A stretch of 64,000 nucleotides of DNA from Niabella ginsenosidivorans (lineage in GTDB: Bacteria > Bacteroidota > Bacteroidia > Chitinophagales > Chitinophagaceae). The stretch lies in the NCBI RefSeq assembly GCF_001654455.1, contig NZ_CP015772.1, forward strand, positions 4,836,001-4,900,000, read 5' to 3'. Positions 17,464-25,132 of this stretch are shown piece by piece; position 1 is the stretch's first letter, and each line of letters starts with the position of its first letter. Under the pieces are notes generated by a model. That model was given only the letters and a program-made list of their open reading frames with translations. It was not told the origin of the DNA and did not search any database. Position numbers and translations under genes: made by a program.

Positions 17464-19059
17464 CTAATTTCCCCTTTGGTGCGCACCCATTGCCGGCGGC
17501 AGGGTTGCGGAAACCGGGTTCCCAAAAAAGTCCCGGCCGCCATTGTCCATAACTAAAACCCCGGCTGCAATAGCAGGAGAACCGGCTTTTAGTTGATAGC
17601 CTAAGAGTGTAGTCATGCCATCAGCGCCTGTACCCGCAGCCTGTAATAAAGGATCTGCTGTTACTGCATTTACATCGCCGGCCGCTTTCATGCCCGTGTA
17701 ATACAGGTTATGATCATACCCGATATTTTCCGGATCATCAAACCGGAACTGTGGCGCATAAAAAATATTATTATGGAAGGCAATACCGGGGTGCACACCG
17801 GCCCCGCCGGCCCTGTCCAGTACGCCAATCTTTGTATCGTTATAAAAGGTATTGTTATAAACAGATATAGGCACTACCTTGCCATTGGGGTGACCATGCA
17901 GTTCAAAAACGCGGTGCTCAAACCCGTTGCCATCATTCTGGCTGATGTTATACCGTACAATGCCATAGGTAAAATCCGGGCCCGGATCGCCCATGTGCAA
18001 AAAGAACCCGCCCTGGTTATCGTGCGAATAGTTGTACTGGATGATGGTATACCCCGGTGTGCTCAGATCAATGTCAAATGCCTCGGAATCCATCGACTCA
18101 TAGGGCACCGGGTTGGTCAACCGGGTATAAGCCACTTCGTTATACTGGATGGTCATGTTCTTGCCCCTGCCCCATAAGCCGGCCAATACAATATTCATAT
18201 CTACCCCCAGCGTATAGGCGCCGGCATTAAAGACCTTATTATGCTCAACCAGTACATTTTTGGCGGTATATACAATGATCCCTTCTAACGCCGTTTGGTT
18301 TATAGTGTTATTGCGGATGACCACATGATTATTATAATATCCGGTGTCCTTATTGCTGCCATCGCCCATAAGAATGCCACGGGACGAACAACGTTCCAGG
18401 TTATTGCCTTCTATCAGCAGGCTATCCAGGTAGCCTTGCGCCACATTGGACCGTACAAAGATGCCGGCCTGCATATGCCGGTTAAAAATGGGCATTCCCT
18501 CTACATCATGTATATCATTGTTCCTGATCACCACGCCCGGATAAGCACCATTTTCTGACAAGGCCACGTATATACCACATAAAGAAATATCCGGCGGGCG
18601 CACCGCACGGGGATGGCTGATCTCAAAATTCTCAAACGTAAGGTATTTGGGATTCTGGATCATTACAGCTGCCAGGGTGCTGTTATTGCCGGTAATGCGG
18701 GGTTTGGCTCCTGTTCCGTAAGCGCCAAATACAATCCGCGCTGTAGCCGTTCCGGCATTTTTGATGGATAAAGTGCCCGTCCAGCTGCAGCCTCTTTTAA
18801 ACAGGATATTATCGCCGGGGCTAAAGGTTACGGAGTTTACTTTATTGAGCGTGCGCCATGCGGTAGCGGGTGATAGCCCATCACTGGAATCATTTCCGGT
18901 ACTATCCACATAGTATTTTCTTACCGTCAGCGTATCGCCAGGCACCCCGGGCACTTCCGGCAGGTACCGGGTACAGGAGGTAATCACCCCCAAAAACAGG
19001 CAGACTGTTGCCAGCAGGCAGGCGGTGTTTATCAGACTGCCCTTTTTTTGTCTTTTCAT
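17464..19059 (-). CDS. Right-handed parallel beta-helix lipoprotein
   Basis: A 531-residue lipoprotein. The start at 19,059 (MKRQKKGSLINTACLLATVC) is preferred to 19,092 because the promoter predicts transcription to begin near 19,097. The lipobox VITSC gives a lipidated Cys. The mature protein opens with KYYVDSTGNDSSDGLSPATAWRTLNKVN, the usual entry of pectate-lyase-like DUF1565/beta-helix proteins, and continues with repeated rungs rich in N-N-x-I (VIRNNDIHDVEG, LIEGNNLERC, VVIRNNTINQT). Members are polysaccharide lyases, GH28-like enzymes or epimerases; I cannot identify a catalytic triad, so the activity is open. It has its own promoter and terminator, hence a single-gene unit next to PUL A whose expression could differ from it. 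Confidence 0.8.
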   Translation of the reverse strand: MKRQKKGSLINTACLLATVCLFLGVITSCTRYLPEVPGVPGDTLTVRKYYVDSTGNDSSDGLSPATAWRTLNKVNSVTFSPGDNILFKRGCSWTGTLSIKNAGTATARIVFGAYGTGAKPRITGNNSTLAAVMIQNPKYLTFENFEISHPRAVRPPDISLCGIYVALSENGAYPGVVIRNNDIHDVEGMPIFNRHMQAGIFVRSNVAQGYLDSLLIEGNNLERCSSRGILMGDGSNKDTGYYNNHVVIRNNTINQTALEGIIVYTAKNVLVEHNKVFNAGAYTLGVDMNIVLAGLWGRGKNMTIQYNEVAYTRLTNPVPYESMDSEAFDIDLSTPGYTIIQYNYSHDNQGGFFLHMGDPGPDFTYGIVRYNISQNDGNGFEHRVFELHGHPNGKVVPISVYNNTFYNDTKIGVLDRAGGAGVHPGIAFHNNIFYAPQFRFDDPENIGYDHNLYYTGMKAAGDVNAVTADPLLQAAGTGADGMTTLLGYQLKAGSPAIAAGVLVMDNGGRDFFGNPVSATLPPAMGAHQRGN

Positions 19060-19102
19060 ACGACCTTTAAAATTTAAAATGAACAAAAACAATCTTGTTG
19101 AG

Positions 19103-19134
19103 CAAATCTATTGGCCCAGAGCACGGGGGGCAAA
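19103..19134 (-). promoter_or_regulatory. Promoter of the beta-helix gene
   Basis: On the minus strand TTTG (19,134-19,131), a 20-nt spacer and TAGATTTG (19,110-19,103) match the Bacteroidota consensus closely. The predicted start of transcription near 19,097 leaves a leader of about 37 nt before the ATG at 19,059. Confidence 0.65.
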
Positions 19135-19301
19135 TGAAAACAGGGAAAAAATAAGGACAAAGGAGATACAAAACAGAAGCAAATTTTACAAGCAACTATT
19201 AGTCAGTGAATTGCAGTATTGGTTATGCCTGTGAACAGGGGGATAAGGGAACATGTCATAAGTGATTTGTGGGAACACTATTGCCGTCAACCTATGGGTC
19301 C

Positions 19302-19524
19302 GAGCCTACAGCTCTCCGCTTTTATGAGTGCCTCAATATGACAGTCAGGGAACCTTTGGAGTCGCCCCCAGCACATTCGACCGAGGCTATGCCTCTACAC
19401 GCATTATTATAGCCATTCCCAGGTAATGCCCCTGGAGAGCTTTTCAATTCCCGAAGGCCATCGGCCTGATTTCACAGAGCAACTCCGGGATACATTCCTG
19501 TGAAACGTTGAGTGCCATAGGCAC
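19302..19524. repeat. Series of short tri-loop hairpins
   Basis: Within about 220 bp there are at least five short inverted repeats with tiny loops: GAGC/GCTC (19,302-19,314), GAGGC-TAT-GCCTC (19,383-19,395), CCAGG/CCTGG (19,419-19,435), GGCC-ATC-GGCC (19,456-19,466) and GTGCC-ATA-GGCAC (19,512-19,524). Several share the pattern of a 4-5 bp GC stem with a 3-nt loop. No frame across it looks coding. A similar GCCGC-TAT-GCGGC element stands at 45,142-45,154. Confidence 0.5.
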
Positions 19525-19671
19525 GATGCATTTCTTTAGTCCTGACAGCGATACACAAAGATCGTGCTCCCGCTCTTAAATTTACGGCTATGGTGGGAAC
19601 ACAAACCATGGCGTCAGATTTTTGTAGAGAACACAACCATGATATTAACCGCCAAAAAGACCGTAGGTTCT

Positions 19672-21036
19672 TTAAAGCGGGGAGTCGAAATTTTCTTCGT
19701 ATACCAGGCTGCCATCCAGCCTGCGCAACCTTACATAATCTACGGCGCCGCATCCTTTAAAACGTAAAATCAGCTCATTGGCGGTACCTATGGATTTGTT
19801 ATATTCCATATCCAGGATTTTTTCTCCGTCTACATAAAAAGCTGATTTTTTGTTGGCCACTTTTATGCTCATCACATGCCACTCAGAAGGATTAAATCTA
19901 AAGCGGCTTAAATTATAATCGTCCCCTTTAATGGTTTTTTCGCCGCTTATGAATTTGATATAGGCATACCCGTTTTCATTCATAGCAAAGCCATGCATGC
20001 CCGTATCGGAAAGAATGTACATTATTTCGTCTGCCTGTGGAATGGCGTTTTCTTTTGCTGAATTACGTACCCGGGCTTCCAGTATAAAATTATCGCCATC
20101 TACCAGCTTATCTTTATAGTATACATAACTTACAAACAAATGGCCCGGCCGGGCATCCGGCGGCACACTGTCCAGCGGCAGGCTTACGTATCCCTCTTTT
20201 GTATAGGCCTGGCGTATGGGCAATGGTTTAAAAATATTTTTCCGCTCATTGCGGGTAAATACAGACCAGCCGGGTTTACGGCTTTCTACATTGATCGTCT
20301 TTAGGGTCTGGCCTTTATATTGCAGGTGGCAGAATGCATCCCCCTCAGCTATATACGTTGCATTTACCCGTCCAGAATCCCGGGTCAGCTTTTTTACCGA
20401 AGTATCGCCATTGGCCTCTTCATATACCAATTGAATATTATCCAGCAACCGGGGGGGGATTTTGTAGGAGAAAGTAGCCGTTAAAGGATAGGCTCCTTTT
20501 ATGTTTACCGCTGAAAATTTTATTTTAGAGATCAGATATTCCGTATACCAATCCTTAAGTTTTAAGGTATACAAAAGATACCCTCCCATAACCAGCAGTA
20601 AGGTAAGCGGTACATAAAGATAGATCCGGCTGCTCTTTTTTACAGGTACCGGTATTTCTTTTGATTTAACCGGCGGTTTCTGCTCCTTTTCAGCAACCGC
20701 TTCACTTATGCACTCTTCCTGTATGTTTCCGGCGGCCGGCGCCTGGGTTTCCCGCGGGGTTTGGGTCTGTTTCAGTACAAAATCCGTATAGCCGGTATAG
20801 CCCAGGAAACGGCACAAAGCATCTCTGGTGGCCAGCTGCGGGTTACCGGTACGCTGCTGAAAAAAACGTTTCAGTGTATTGGCATTTACATCAATATCGG
20901 TGGCGTCAAAGATCAGGTTTTCCAGGGTCTTGAACTGATCCAGATCCCAGGTATCGGACGGGCCCCATGTGGCAAACCGGGCATTGTATTCTTTTATAAT
21001 TTCTTTTATATAGCGCCTGTCCTTCTTTTCATCCAT
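19672..21036 (-). CDS. One-TM protein: DNA-binding-like N-terminus and lectin-like periplasmic domain
   Basis: A 454-residue protein without signal peptide. Residues 1-90 are helical and contain LENLIFDATDIDVNANTLKRFF and DALCRFLGYTGYTDFV; this resembles the small helical region at the start of various Bacteroidota membrane proteins and may be a helix-turn-helix-like DNA-binding unit. A proline/lysine-rich linker follows, then one membrane helix (about 138-158, IYLYVPLTLLLVMGGYLLYTL), a beta domain (175-245, Ig/PKD-like) and a C-terminal concanavalin/LamG-like sandwich (290-454, FILEARVRNSAKENA, WHVMSIKVANKKSAFYVDGEKI). The topology (N-in, lectin-like domain out) suggests a sensor linking glycan binding to transcription, but that is inference. 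A -7 box CAAATATA is present upstream (21,116-21,123 on the complement). Confidence 0.6.
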   Translation of the reverse strand: MDEKKDRRYIKEIIKEYNARFATWGPSDTWDLDQFKTLENLIFDATDIDVNANTLKRFFQQRTGNPQLATRDALCRFLGYTGYTDFVLKQTQTPRETQAPAAGNIQEECISEAVAEKEQKPPVKSKEIPVPVKKSSRIYLYVPLTLLLVMGGYLLYTLKLKDWYTEYLISKIKFSAVNIKGAYPLTATFSYKIPPRLLDNIQLVYEEANGDTSVKKLTRDSGRVNATYIAEGDAFCHLQYKGQTLKTINVESRKPGWSVFTRNERKNIFKPLPIRQAYTKEGYVSLPLDSVPPDARPGHLFVSYVYYKDKLVDGDNFILEARVRNSAKENAIPQADEIMYILSDTGMHGFAMNENGYAYIKFISGEKTIKGDDYNLSRFRFNPSEWHVMSIKVANKKSAFYVDGEKILDMEYNKSIGTANELILRFKGCGAVDYVRLRRLDGSLVYEENFDSPL

Positions 21037-21115
21037 GATCTTGTGTAAACTTCGTTAGTTTCTTACCCCAATTTGCGTAAAAAATGAGCTTTTGCAGTAA
21101 AAAATATCTCAAGGG

Positions 21116-21123
21116 CAAATATA
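21116..21123 (-). promoter_or_regulatory. Promoter-like -7 box for the one-TM protein
   Basis: Reads TATATTTG on the minus strand, an exact TAnnTTTG match, about 80 bp upstream of the ATG at 21,036. A TTG at 21,141-21,139 is the only -33 candidate and sits closer (15 nt) than usual. Confidence 0.3.
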
Positions 21124-21220
21124 GCATATTCGGTTAAGCAACGATGCTGCACTGCTTTTGATATAAATTAGCTGTGGACGTAATAGGACAAGAAAGACCT
21201 ATTATTAGTGGTTCTGTGGC

Positions 21221-22264
21221 CTATATCAATGCCTCCCACCATTTTTCCCAGGCCTTATTTAAGTTATTGAGGTCTGCCTTTTCCCCGATCATGGGCGTGG
21301 TAACAGGTATCCCTGCTGCTGCTGCAAACCGGGTTACTTTTTCTAAAGGCTCATACCAGGGATGCTGCGCCAGCTTGAATTTAGAATGATGCACCGGCAT
21401 AAAATTCCGGGCATTTAGTTCCTGTACCTCCGGGATGACCTCTTCCGGCAGCGAATGTATATAGGGCCATTTTTTGTTATACTGCCCGCATTCAAGAATA
21501 GCAAGATCAAACGGTCCGAAACGGGCGCCGATCTCTTTAAAATGAGGCCCATAACCACTATCACCGCCCAGAAATAATTTTTTGGCGGGTGTTTCTAAAA
21601 CAAAAGATGTCCAGAGCGAACAGTTCCGGGTAAATAATCTGCCTGAAAAATGCCTTGCCGGCGTCAACGTAACCCTGAACCCATCTCCAAGATCCACGCA
21701 TTCATACCAGTTCTTCTCCGCCAGCTTCTTTTTATCCCAGCCCCAGTATTCAAAATGCTGCGCCACACCCAGCCCACAGATCACCTTCTGTGCTTTTTGT
21801 TTTAATTGCCGGATGGTGAGGTAATCCAGATGATCCCAGTGATCATGTGAAATAAACAGCACATCAATGTTGGATATATCATTTGCCTGATAATTATTGG
21901 TTCCCGGAAAGGCTTTTACCGATCCGGGCACGGGAGAAGCATTGCCGCTGAAAACAGGATCTACCAGGAAGCGTTTGCCATCCACCTGTAAAAAATAAGA
22001 GCTATGTCCAAACCATACCAGCACGTTTTCTGTGGATGACAGGTTTTTCAAATCTGTTTTTACAGAGGGCAGCTCCTGTTTGGGCACTGCATCCGGCTGC
22101 TTGCTAAAAAAATCGCAAAGCACTTTTGTCATGCTTTCCCCCTCCGCCAAAGCAGGTGTAGGAACCAGGTTTTGAAACTGGTCATTCTTATAATTGGAAA
22201 GGGCTTGAAACCGGGCTTTCCTGGCGGCGTCTGGCTGTTGGCCCATTTTTTTGCTGATACTCAT
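21221..22264 (-). CDS. MBL-fold metal-dependent hydrolase (UlaG/NAPE-PLD-like)
   Basis: A 347-residue cytoplasmic metallo-hydrolase of the lactamase_B_2 type. The metal motif SHDHWDHLDY supplies His140, His142, Asp144 and His145; LTPARHFSGR gives a further His; FLGGDSGYGPHF holds the bridging Asp; FMPVHHSKF a late His. The nearest characterised relatives are NAPE-hydrolysing phospholipase D and UlaG, an L-ascorbate-6-phosphate lactonase; the true substrate cannot be told here. It is followed by the one-TM protein on the same strand after 180 bp and preceded by the DinB gene 60 bp upstream. It has no visible link to glycan breakdown. Confidence 0.85.
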   Translation of the reverse strand: MSISKKMGQQPDAARKARFQALSNYKNDQFQNLVPTPALAEGESMTKVLCDFFSKQPDAVPKQELPSVKTDLKNLSSTENVLVWFGHSSYFLQVDGKRFLVDPVFSGNASPVPGSVKAFPGTNNYQANDISNIDVLFISHDHWDHLDYLTIRQLKQKAQKVICGLGVAQHFEYWGWDKKKLAEKNWYECVDLGDGFRVTLTPARHFSGRLFTRNCSLWTSFVLETPAKKLFLGGDSGYGPHFKEIGARFGPFDLAILECGQYNKKWPYIHSLPEEVIPEVQELNARNFMPVHHSKFKLAQHPWYEPLEKVTRFAAAAGIPVTTPMIGEKADLNNLNKAWEKWWEALI

Positions 22265-22323
22265 TTTTACCGGCTGTCTTTCAGATCATAAACTTTTCTG
22301 CAGGAATACTCCAGCCACTGCTA

Positions 22324-22824
22324 TTAAACAACTGAACCTTCATTGTTGTTTTCTAAAACCAGTTTTCTGATCAGGGAGATCTGTCCCAAATGATAATAGC
22401 TATGTTCAATAACCCCTTCGATATTCCGCAAATAATTACCATATTTTTCATCTGCAAACGGGGCCTCTAATTCATCATCGGTCATCTGCCCTACCCGGTC
22501 TGCAAATTTTTCTGCATTTTTCAGAAATGAATCAACCAGTTTGTTCCAGTCTGCAGCTCCCAGAACCGGAGGCAGATCAAAACTATACCTGTCGCTTATT
22601 TCCAGTTTTCCCCCGTTCAGTACCTTTAAAAGCCCCTCCAGGTAATAATTTATATGAAAGGTTAATGCGGCAATTGTATTTACATTTCCAACCTTCTGTA
22701 TAGCCTGTTCCCAGGTAATGCTCAATAGCTGCTCCTTATAGTTGGTATTTGCAATCCAGTGTCCATTGAGCAACACTTCCCGCAGCCGGTTTGCTATAGC
22801 GGTGCTTTTGATCTTATTTTGCAT
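22324..22824 (-). CDS. DinB-family protein
   Basis: A 166-residue four-helix-bundle protein of the DinB/YfiT superfamily, which bind a divalent metal with three histidines and include thiol-dependent transferases. Candidate ligands are His57 (LTFHINYYLEG) and His141/His145 (IEHSYYHLGQISLIRKL); their order and spacing fit the family. It is 59 bp upstream of the MBL-fold gene on the same strand, probably one transcript. Its substrate is unknown. Confidence 0.8.
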   Translation of the reverse strand: MQNKIKSTAIANRLREVLLNGHWIANTNYKEQLLSITWEQAIQKVGNVNTIAALTFHINYYLEGLLKVLNGGKLEISDRYSFDLPPVLGAADWNKLVDSFLKNAEKFADRVGQMTDDELEAPFADEKYGNYLRNIEGVIEHSYYHLGQISLIRKLVLENNNEGSVV

Positions 22825-23244
22825 ATGATTTCGTTCCTGTAACCGGCGGTTTATTTTCCGGCGTTACAAGATACCTATTTTATTAATGATACCCTACCGT
22901 TCCTGTTCAGGGTCAACGCATCTAAAATTTTGAGATTGTTTAAGATAACCAGGACGGTAGTCTATTGCAGACAGTTTTTTTTGATGTGGCCTATGTTCTT
23001 GCCGGAAGTAGCAGATAGTACCGCAGATTTTTACAGGAAGGGCCCTATACCTTTATAGTGTATCTATATTTTTTGAGATAGTACGGCACGCGGTAAAGGA
23101 AGTACTAATTTATAACCTATGTACAGTCCATAAAATCTTTTATTATCTTAATTTATAAATGACTTTAAGGAGTTTGTTTCACTTATTCAAAATTCAAAGG
23201 AGGCTGATTCAGCAAATTGCCACGATAACAATTTTGAACAATAA
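22825..23244. other. Gap without recognised content
   Basis: About 420 bp between the PUL B terminator and the DinB gene. AT-rich, no open frame over 60 codons that looks coding, no clear promoter or repeat. Confidence 0.4.
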
Positions 23245-23278
23245 AGCCGTGAGGGTATAATCAAAACCCGCCACGGCT
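23245..23278 (-). terminator. Terminator at the end of PUL B
   Basis: Nested inverted repeats: AGCCGTG (23,245-23,251) with CACGGCT (23,272-23,278), and inside them GGGT (23,253-23,256) with ACCC (23,266-23,269). On the minus-strand transcript the stem is followed by TTTATTGTT. It begins 10 bp after the stop codon of the ricin/propeller gene. Confidence 0.7.
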
Positions 23279-23287
23279 GCAACAAAT

Positions 23288-25024
23288 TTAAATGCCTGCT
23301 GTAGTATACGGTATGCGTATAGCTTTTAGCTGATAATAGTACGGATCTGTACGGTTATTGGTGCAACGCGACACGCCATCGCAGCCGGTAAAATTAAGGC
23401 AGTAGGTAACCAGCAGTTCATTACGCCCGTTATTGAAAACGGGGTGCGCATTGACAACATAATGATTCGCCAGCACACCATTTATCTTATCCTGTATAGC
23501 ATATATTTTTTTGCGGGAGGTGAACGGCCCTGTTGGACTGCCGGAGGTGGACACATAGATATTATGCGGATCGCTGCCGCCCGGGCATCCGTAACCAAAG
23601 TCCATCTCAACAAGCACATACCTGCCGTTAACATAAGCAACGCTACTGTTCGATTTTAGCCCCTTGGTAGTGTTGCCATCCAATCCCAACTGGGCCGCTG
23701 AAGCAGTTGATGGTGTCGCCGTCCAGTTTGTACCATCCCAAAACTGCCAGGTGAAGGGCGTTCCAGCTGCAAAGCGCGCTACATGCAGATATTTGCCCCC
23801 AAAGGCATCGGTGAGGTTTCCGTATGCATATACATAGCCATCGCCCGGTTTCACAAAGCCTAACGGGTAACTAATGTCTGTTTGGTTTGAAAGGCCGCTC
23901 ACGGTATGCCGTACGGCGGTTCCCCAGTCAAGGCCTGAAGTGTTTTCTGTGAAATCGTAGATAACGGTTTGATTGTACGAGCCACCACCTTCGTGAGCAT
24001 ACATGTACACATGGTTGTTTATTTCGACTCCTACGCCCGGCCAGGTATAGGTACCACCGTGATCATTTGGATTTGGACTAGCCAGGATCTCGTATGCATA
24101 AGCTGAATTATGCGTGATAATATTGGATGTTTGTGAAGGGTCCCAATTGGTAATTGAAGGCTGCAAAAGGGCCGAATTGCGTATATCAAAAAGCCACGGC
24201 TGGCCTCCATTGCATGGAAATGTTTTTGTTGCCGGATCCCAGTCACTGATATTGGAAGTATAGGTATCTTCTCCAATCCATAGTACTTTGCCATTGTTTG
24301 CACCATACGTAAGCGGGATGCTGCTGCCCTGATCGAATGCAATGGATCCGTTTGAGCGCCTGAAGAACTGTACTACCTGGTCGTCCCGGTAAGCTTCGGC
24401 AGTAATGGCGCTGAAATTCCAGTACTGCCAGGTATTATTAACCAGCGGCGCCTGCGTAATAGCCGTGCCATCTGTTGTAGAGCCGTAATTCATAAGCACC
24501 ATGCCATTATTATTTTGAATATAATAATTATTGGAGGTGCCTACCTGATGCAGATACCATATTTGCGAAGGGAAAGAATTGGCATGGTCGGTAAACAGTT
24601 GCGTTCCTCCATTGCCATCGGGCGCTTCTAGATAAAGGCCGTTGGCCACATTCATTATTTTAAAAGGCGTAGAACCCGTTATGGGGCCGGTACCCTGTTG
24701 TATGAGATACCATTTTTGATTTTGGGAGGTACCCGTGCCAAAATCAAAATTAGTGTATTGCTGCACGTTTTTAGGGTTGGCCTGCGCGGTCATAAGGTTA
24801 TCATCCCCCCTAACCTCCAGTACCTTGCCTGATGCTACATTTATGATGGAGAAGCAACCATAAGCGCCTGGAGGTCCTACAGAAAGTGTGGAAAGCGTGG
24901 ATTTGCCTGATGCTGTTGCTTTGTCCATTTTGGCAGGCAGATCCATTTGCCTGGAGCTACAGCCAGTAAGCAGCACGGCAGCAGCAGCCAAAGCAGCTGC
25001 GCCTGCAATCAGGTTCGTTTTCAT
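23288..25024 (-). CDS. Ricin-lectin plus propeller-type (DUF4185-like) lipoprotein
   Basis: A 578-residue lipoprotein (lipobox VLLTGC). Residues about 50-205 are a ricin-B/CBM13-type lectin with repeated Q-x-W-like rungs (NQKWYLIQQG, SQIWYLHQVG, WQYWNFSAI). From about 215 follows a beta-propeller-like domain (GKVLWIGEDTY, GYVYAYGN, KYLHVARF, SPTGPFTSRKKIYAI, NELLVTYCLNF) of the DUF4185/DUF5005 kind, related to the protein at 48,835-50,235. Probably a surface glycan-binding protein or a retaining/inverting propeller hydrolase; catalytic residues are not evident. The sequence is unusually rich in Asn, Gly, Thr and Gln compared with its neighbours. It is the last gene of PUL B, 108 bp after SusC, and ends at a terminator. 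Confidence 0.7.
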   Translation of the reverse strand: MKTNLIAGAAALAAAAVLLTGCSSRQMDLPAKMDKATASGKSTLSTLSVGPPGAYGCFSIINVASGKVLEVRGDDNLMTAQANPKNVQQYTNFDFGTGTSQNQKWYLIQQGTGPITGSTPFKIMNVANGLYLEAPDGNGGTQLFTDHANSFPSQIWYLHQVGTSNNYYIQNNNGMVLMNYGSTTDGTAITQAPLVNNTWQYWNFSAITAEAYRDDQVVQFFRRSNGSIAFDQGSSIPLTYGANNGKVLWIGEDTYTSNISDWDPATKTFPCNGGQPWLFDIRNSALLQPSITNWDPSQTSNIITHNSAYAYEILASPNPNDHGGTYTWPGVGVEINNHVYMYAHEGGGSYNQTVIYDFTENTSGLDWGTAVRHTVSGLSNQTDISYPLGFVKPGDGYVYAYGNLTDAFGGKYLHVARFAAGTPFTWQFWDGTNWTATPSTASAAQLGLDGNTTKGLKSNSSVAYVNGRYVLVEMDFGYGCPGGSDPHNIYVSTSGSPTGPFTSRKKIYAIQDKINGVLANHYVVNAHPVFNNGRNELLVTYCLNFTGCDGVSRCTNNRTDPYYYQLKAIRIPYTTAGI

Positions 25025-25132
25025 AACTTAATTTAATTTTAGCTTATCCCTACTCTTATCAGGTTTTTCGGGTTTCACCTATTTTAATCGTTCTGCATAC
25101 AAGCAATGCGGGTGTCTTCATTATGATAACAT

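Larger units (their letters stand above)
19060..19671. other. Gap with promoter and a cluster of small hairpins
   Basis: Some 610 bp without a believable gene. The left end holds the beta-helix promoter (19,103-19,134). The middle and right (about 19,300-19,524) hold a series of small stem-loops described as a repeat. The A-rich stretch 19,130-19,190 shows nothing further. Confidence 0.5.

Noticed and set aside
19302-19524. CRISPR array
   Set aside because: The stem-loops differ in sequence and spacing; there is no constant repeat and no cas gene in the window.
19472-19753. 93-codon minus-strand frame
   Set aside because: Crosses the hairpin series and the end of the one-TM protein gene in another frame; arginine-rich and without motif.
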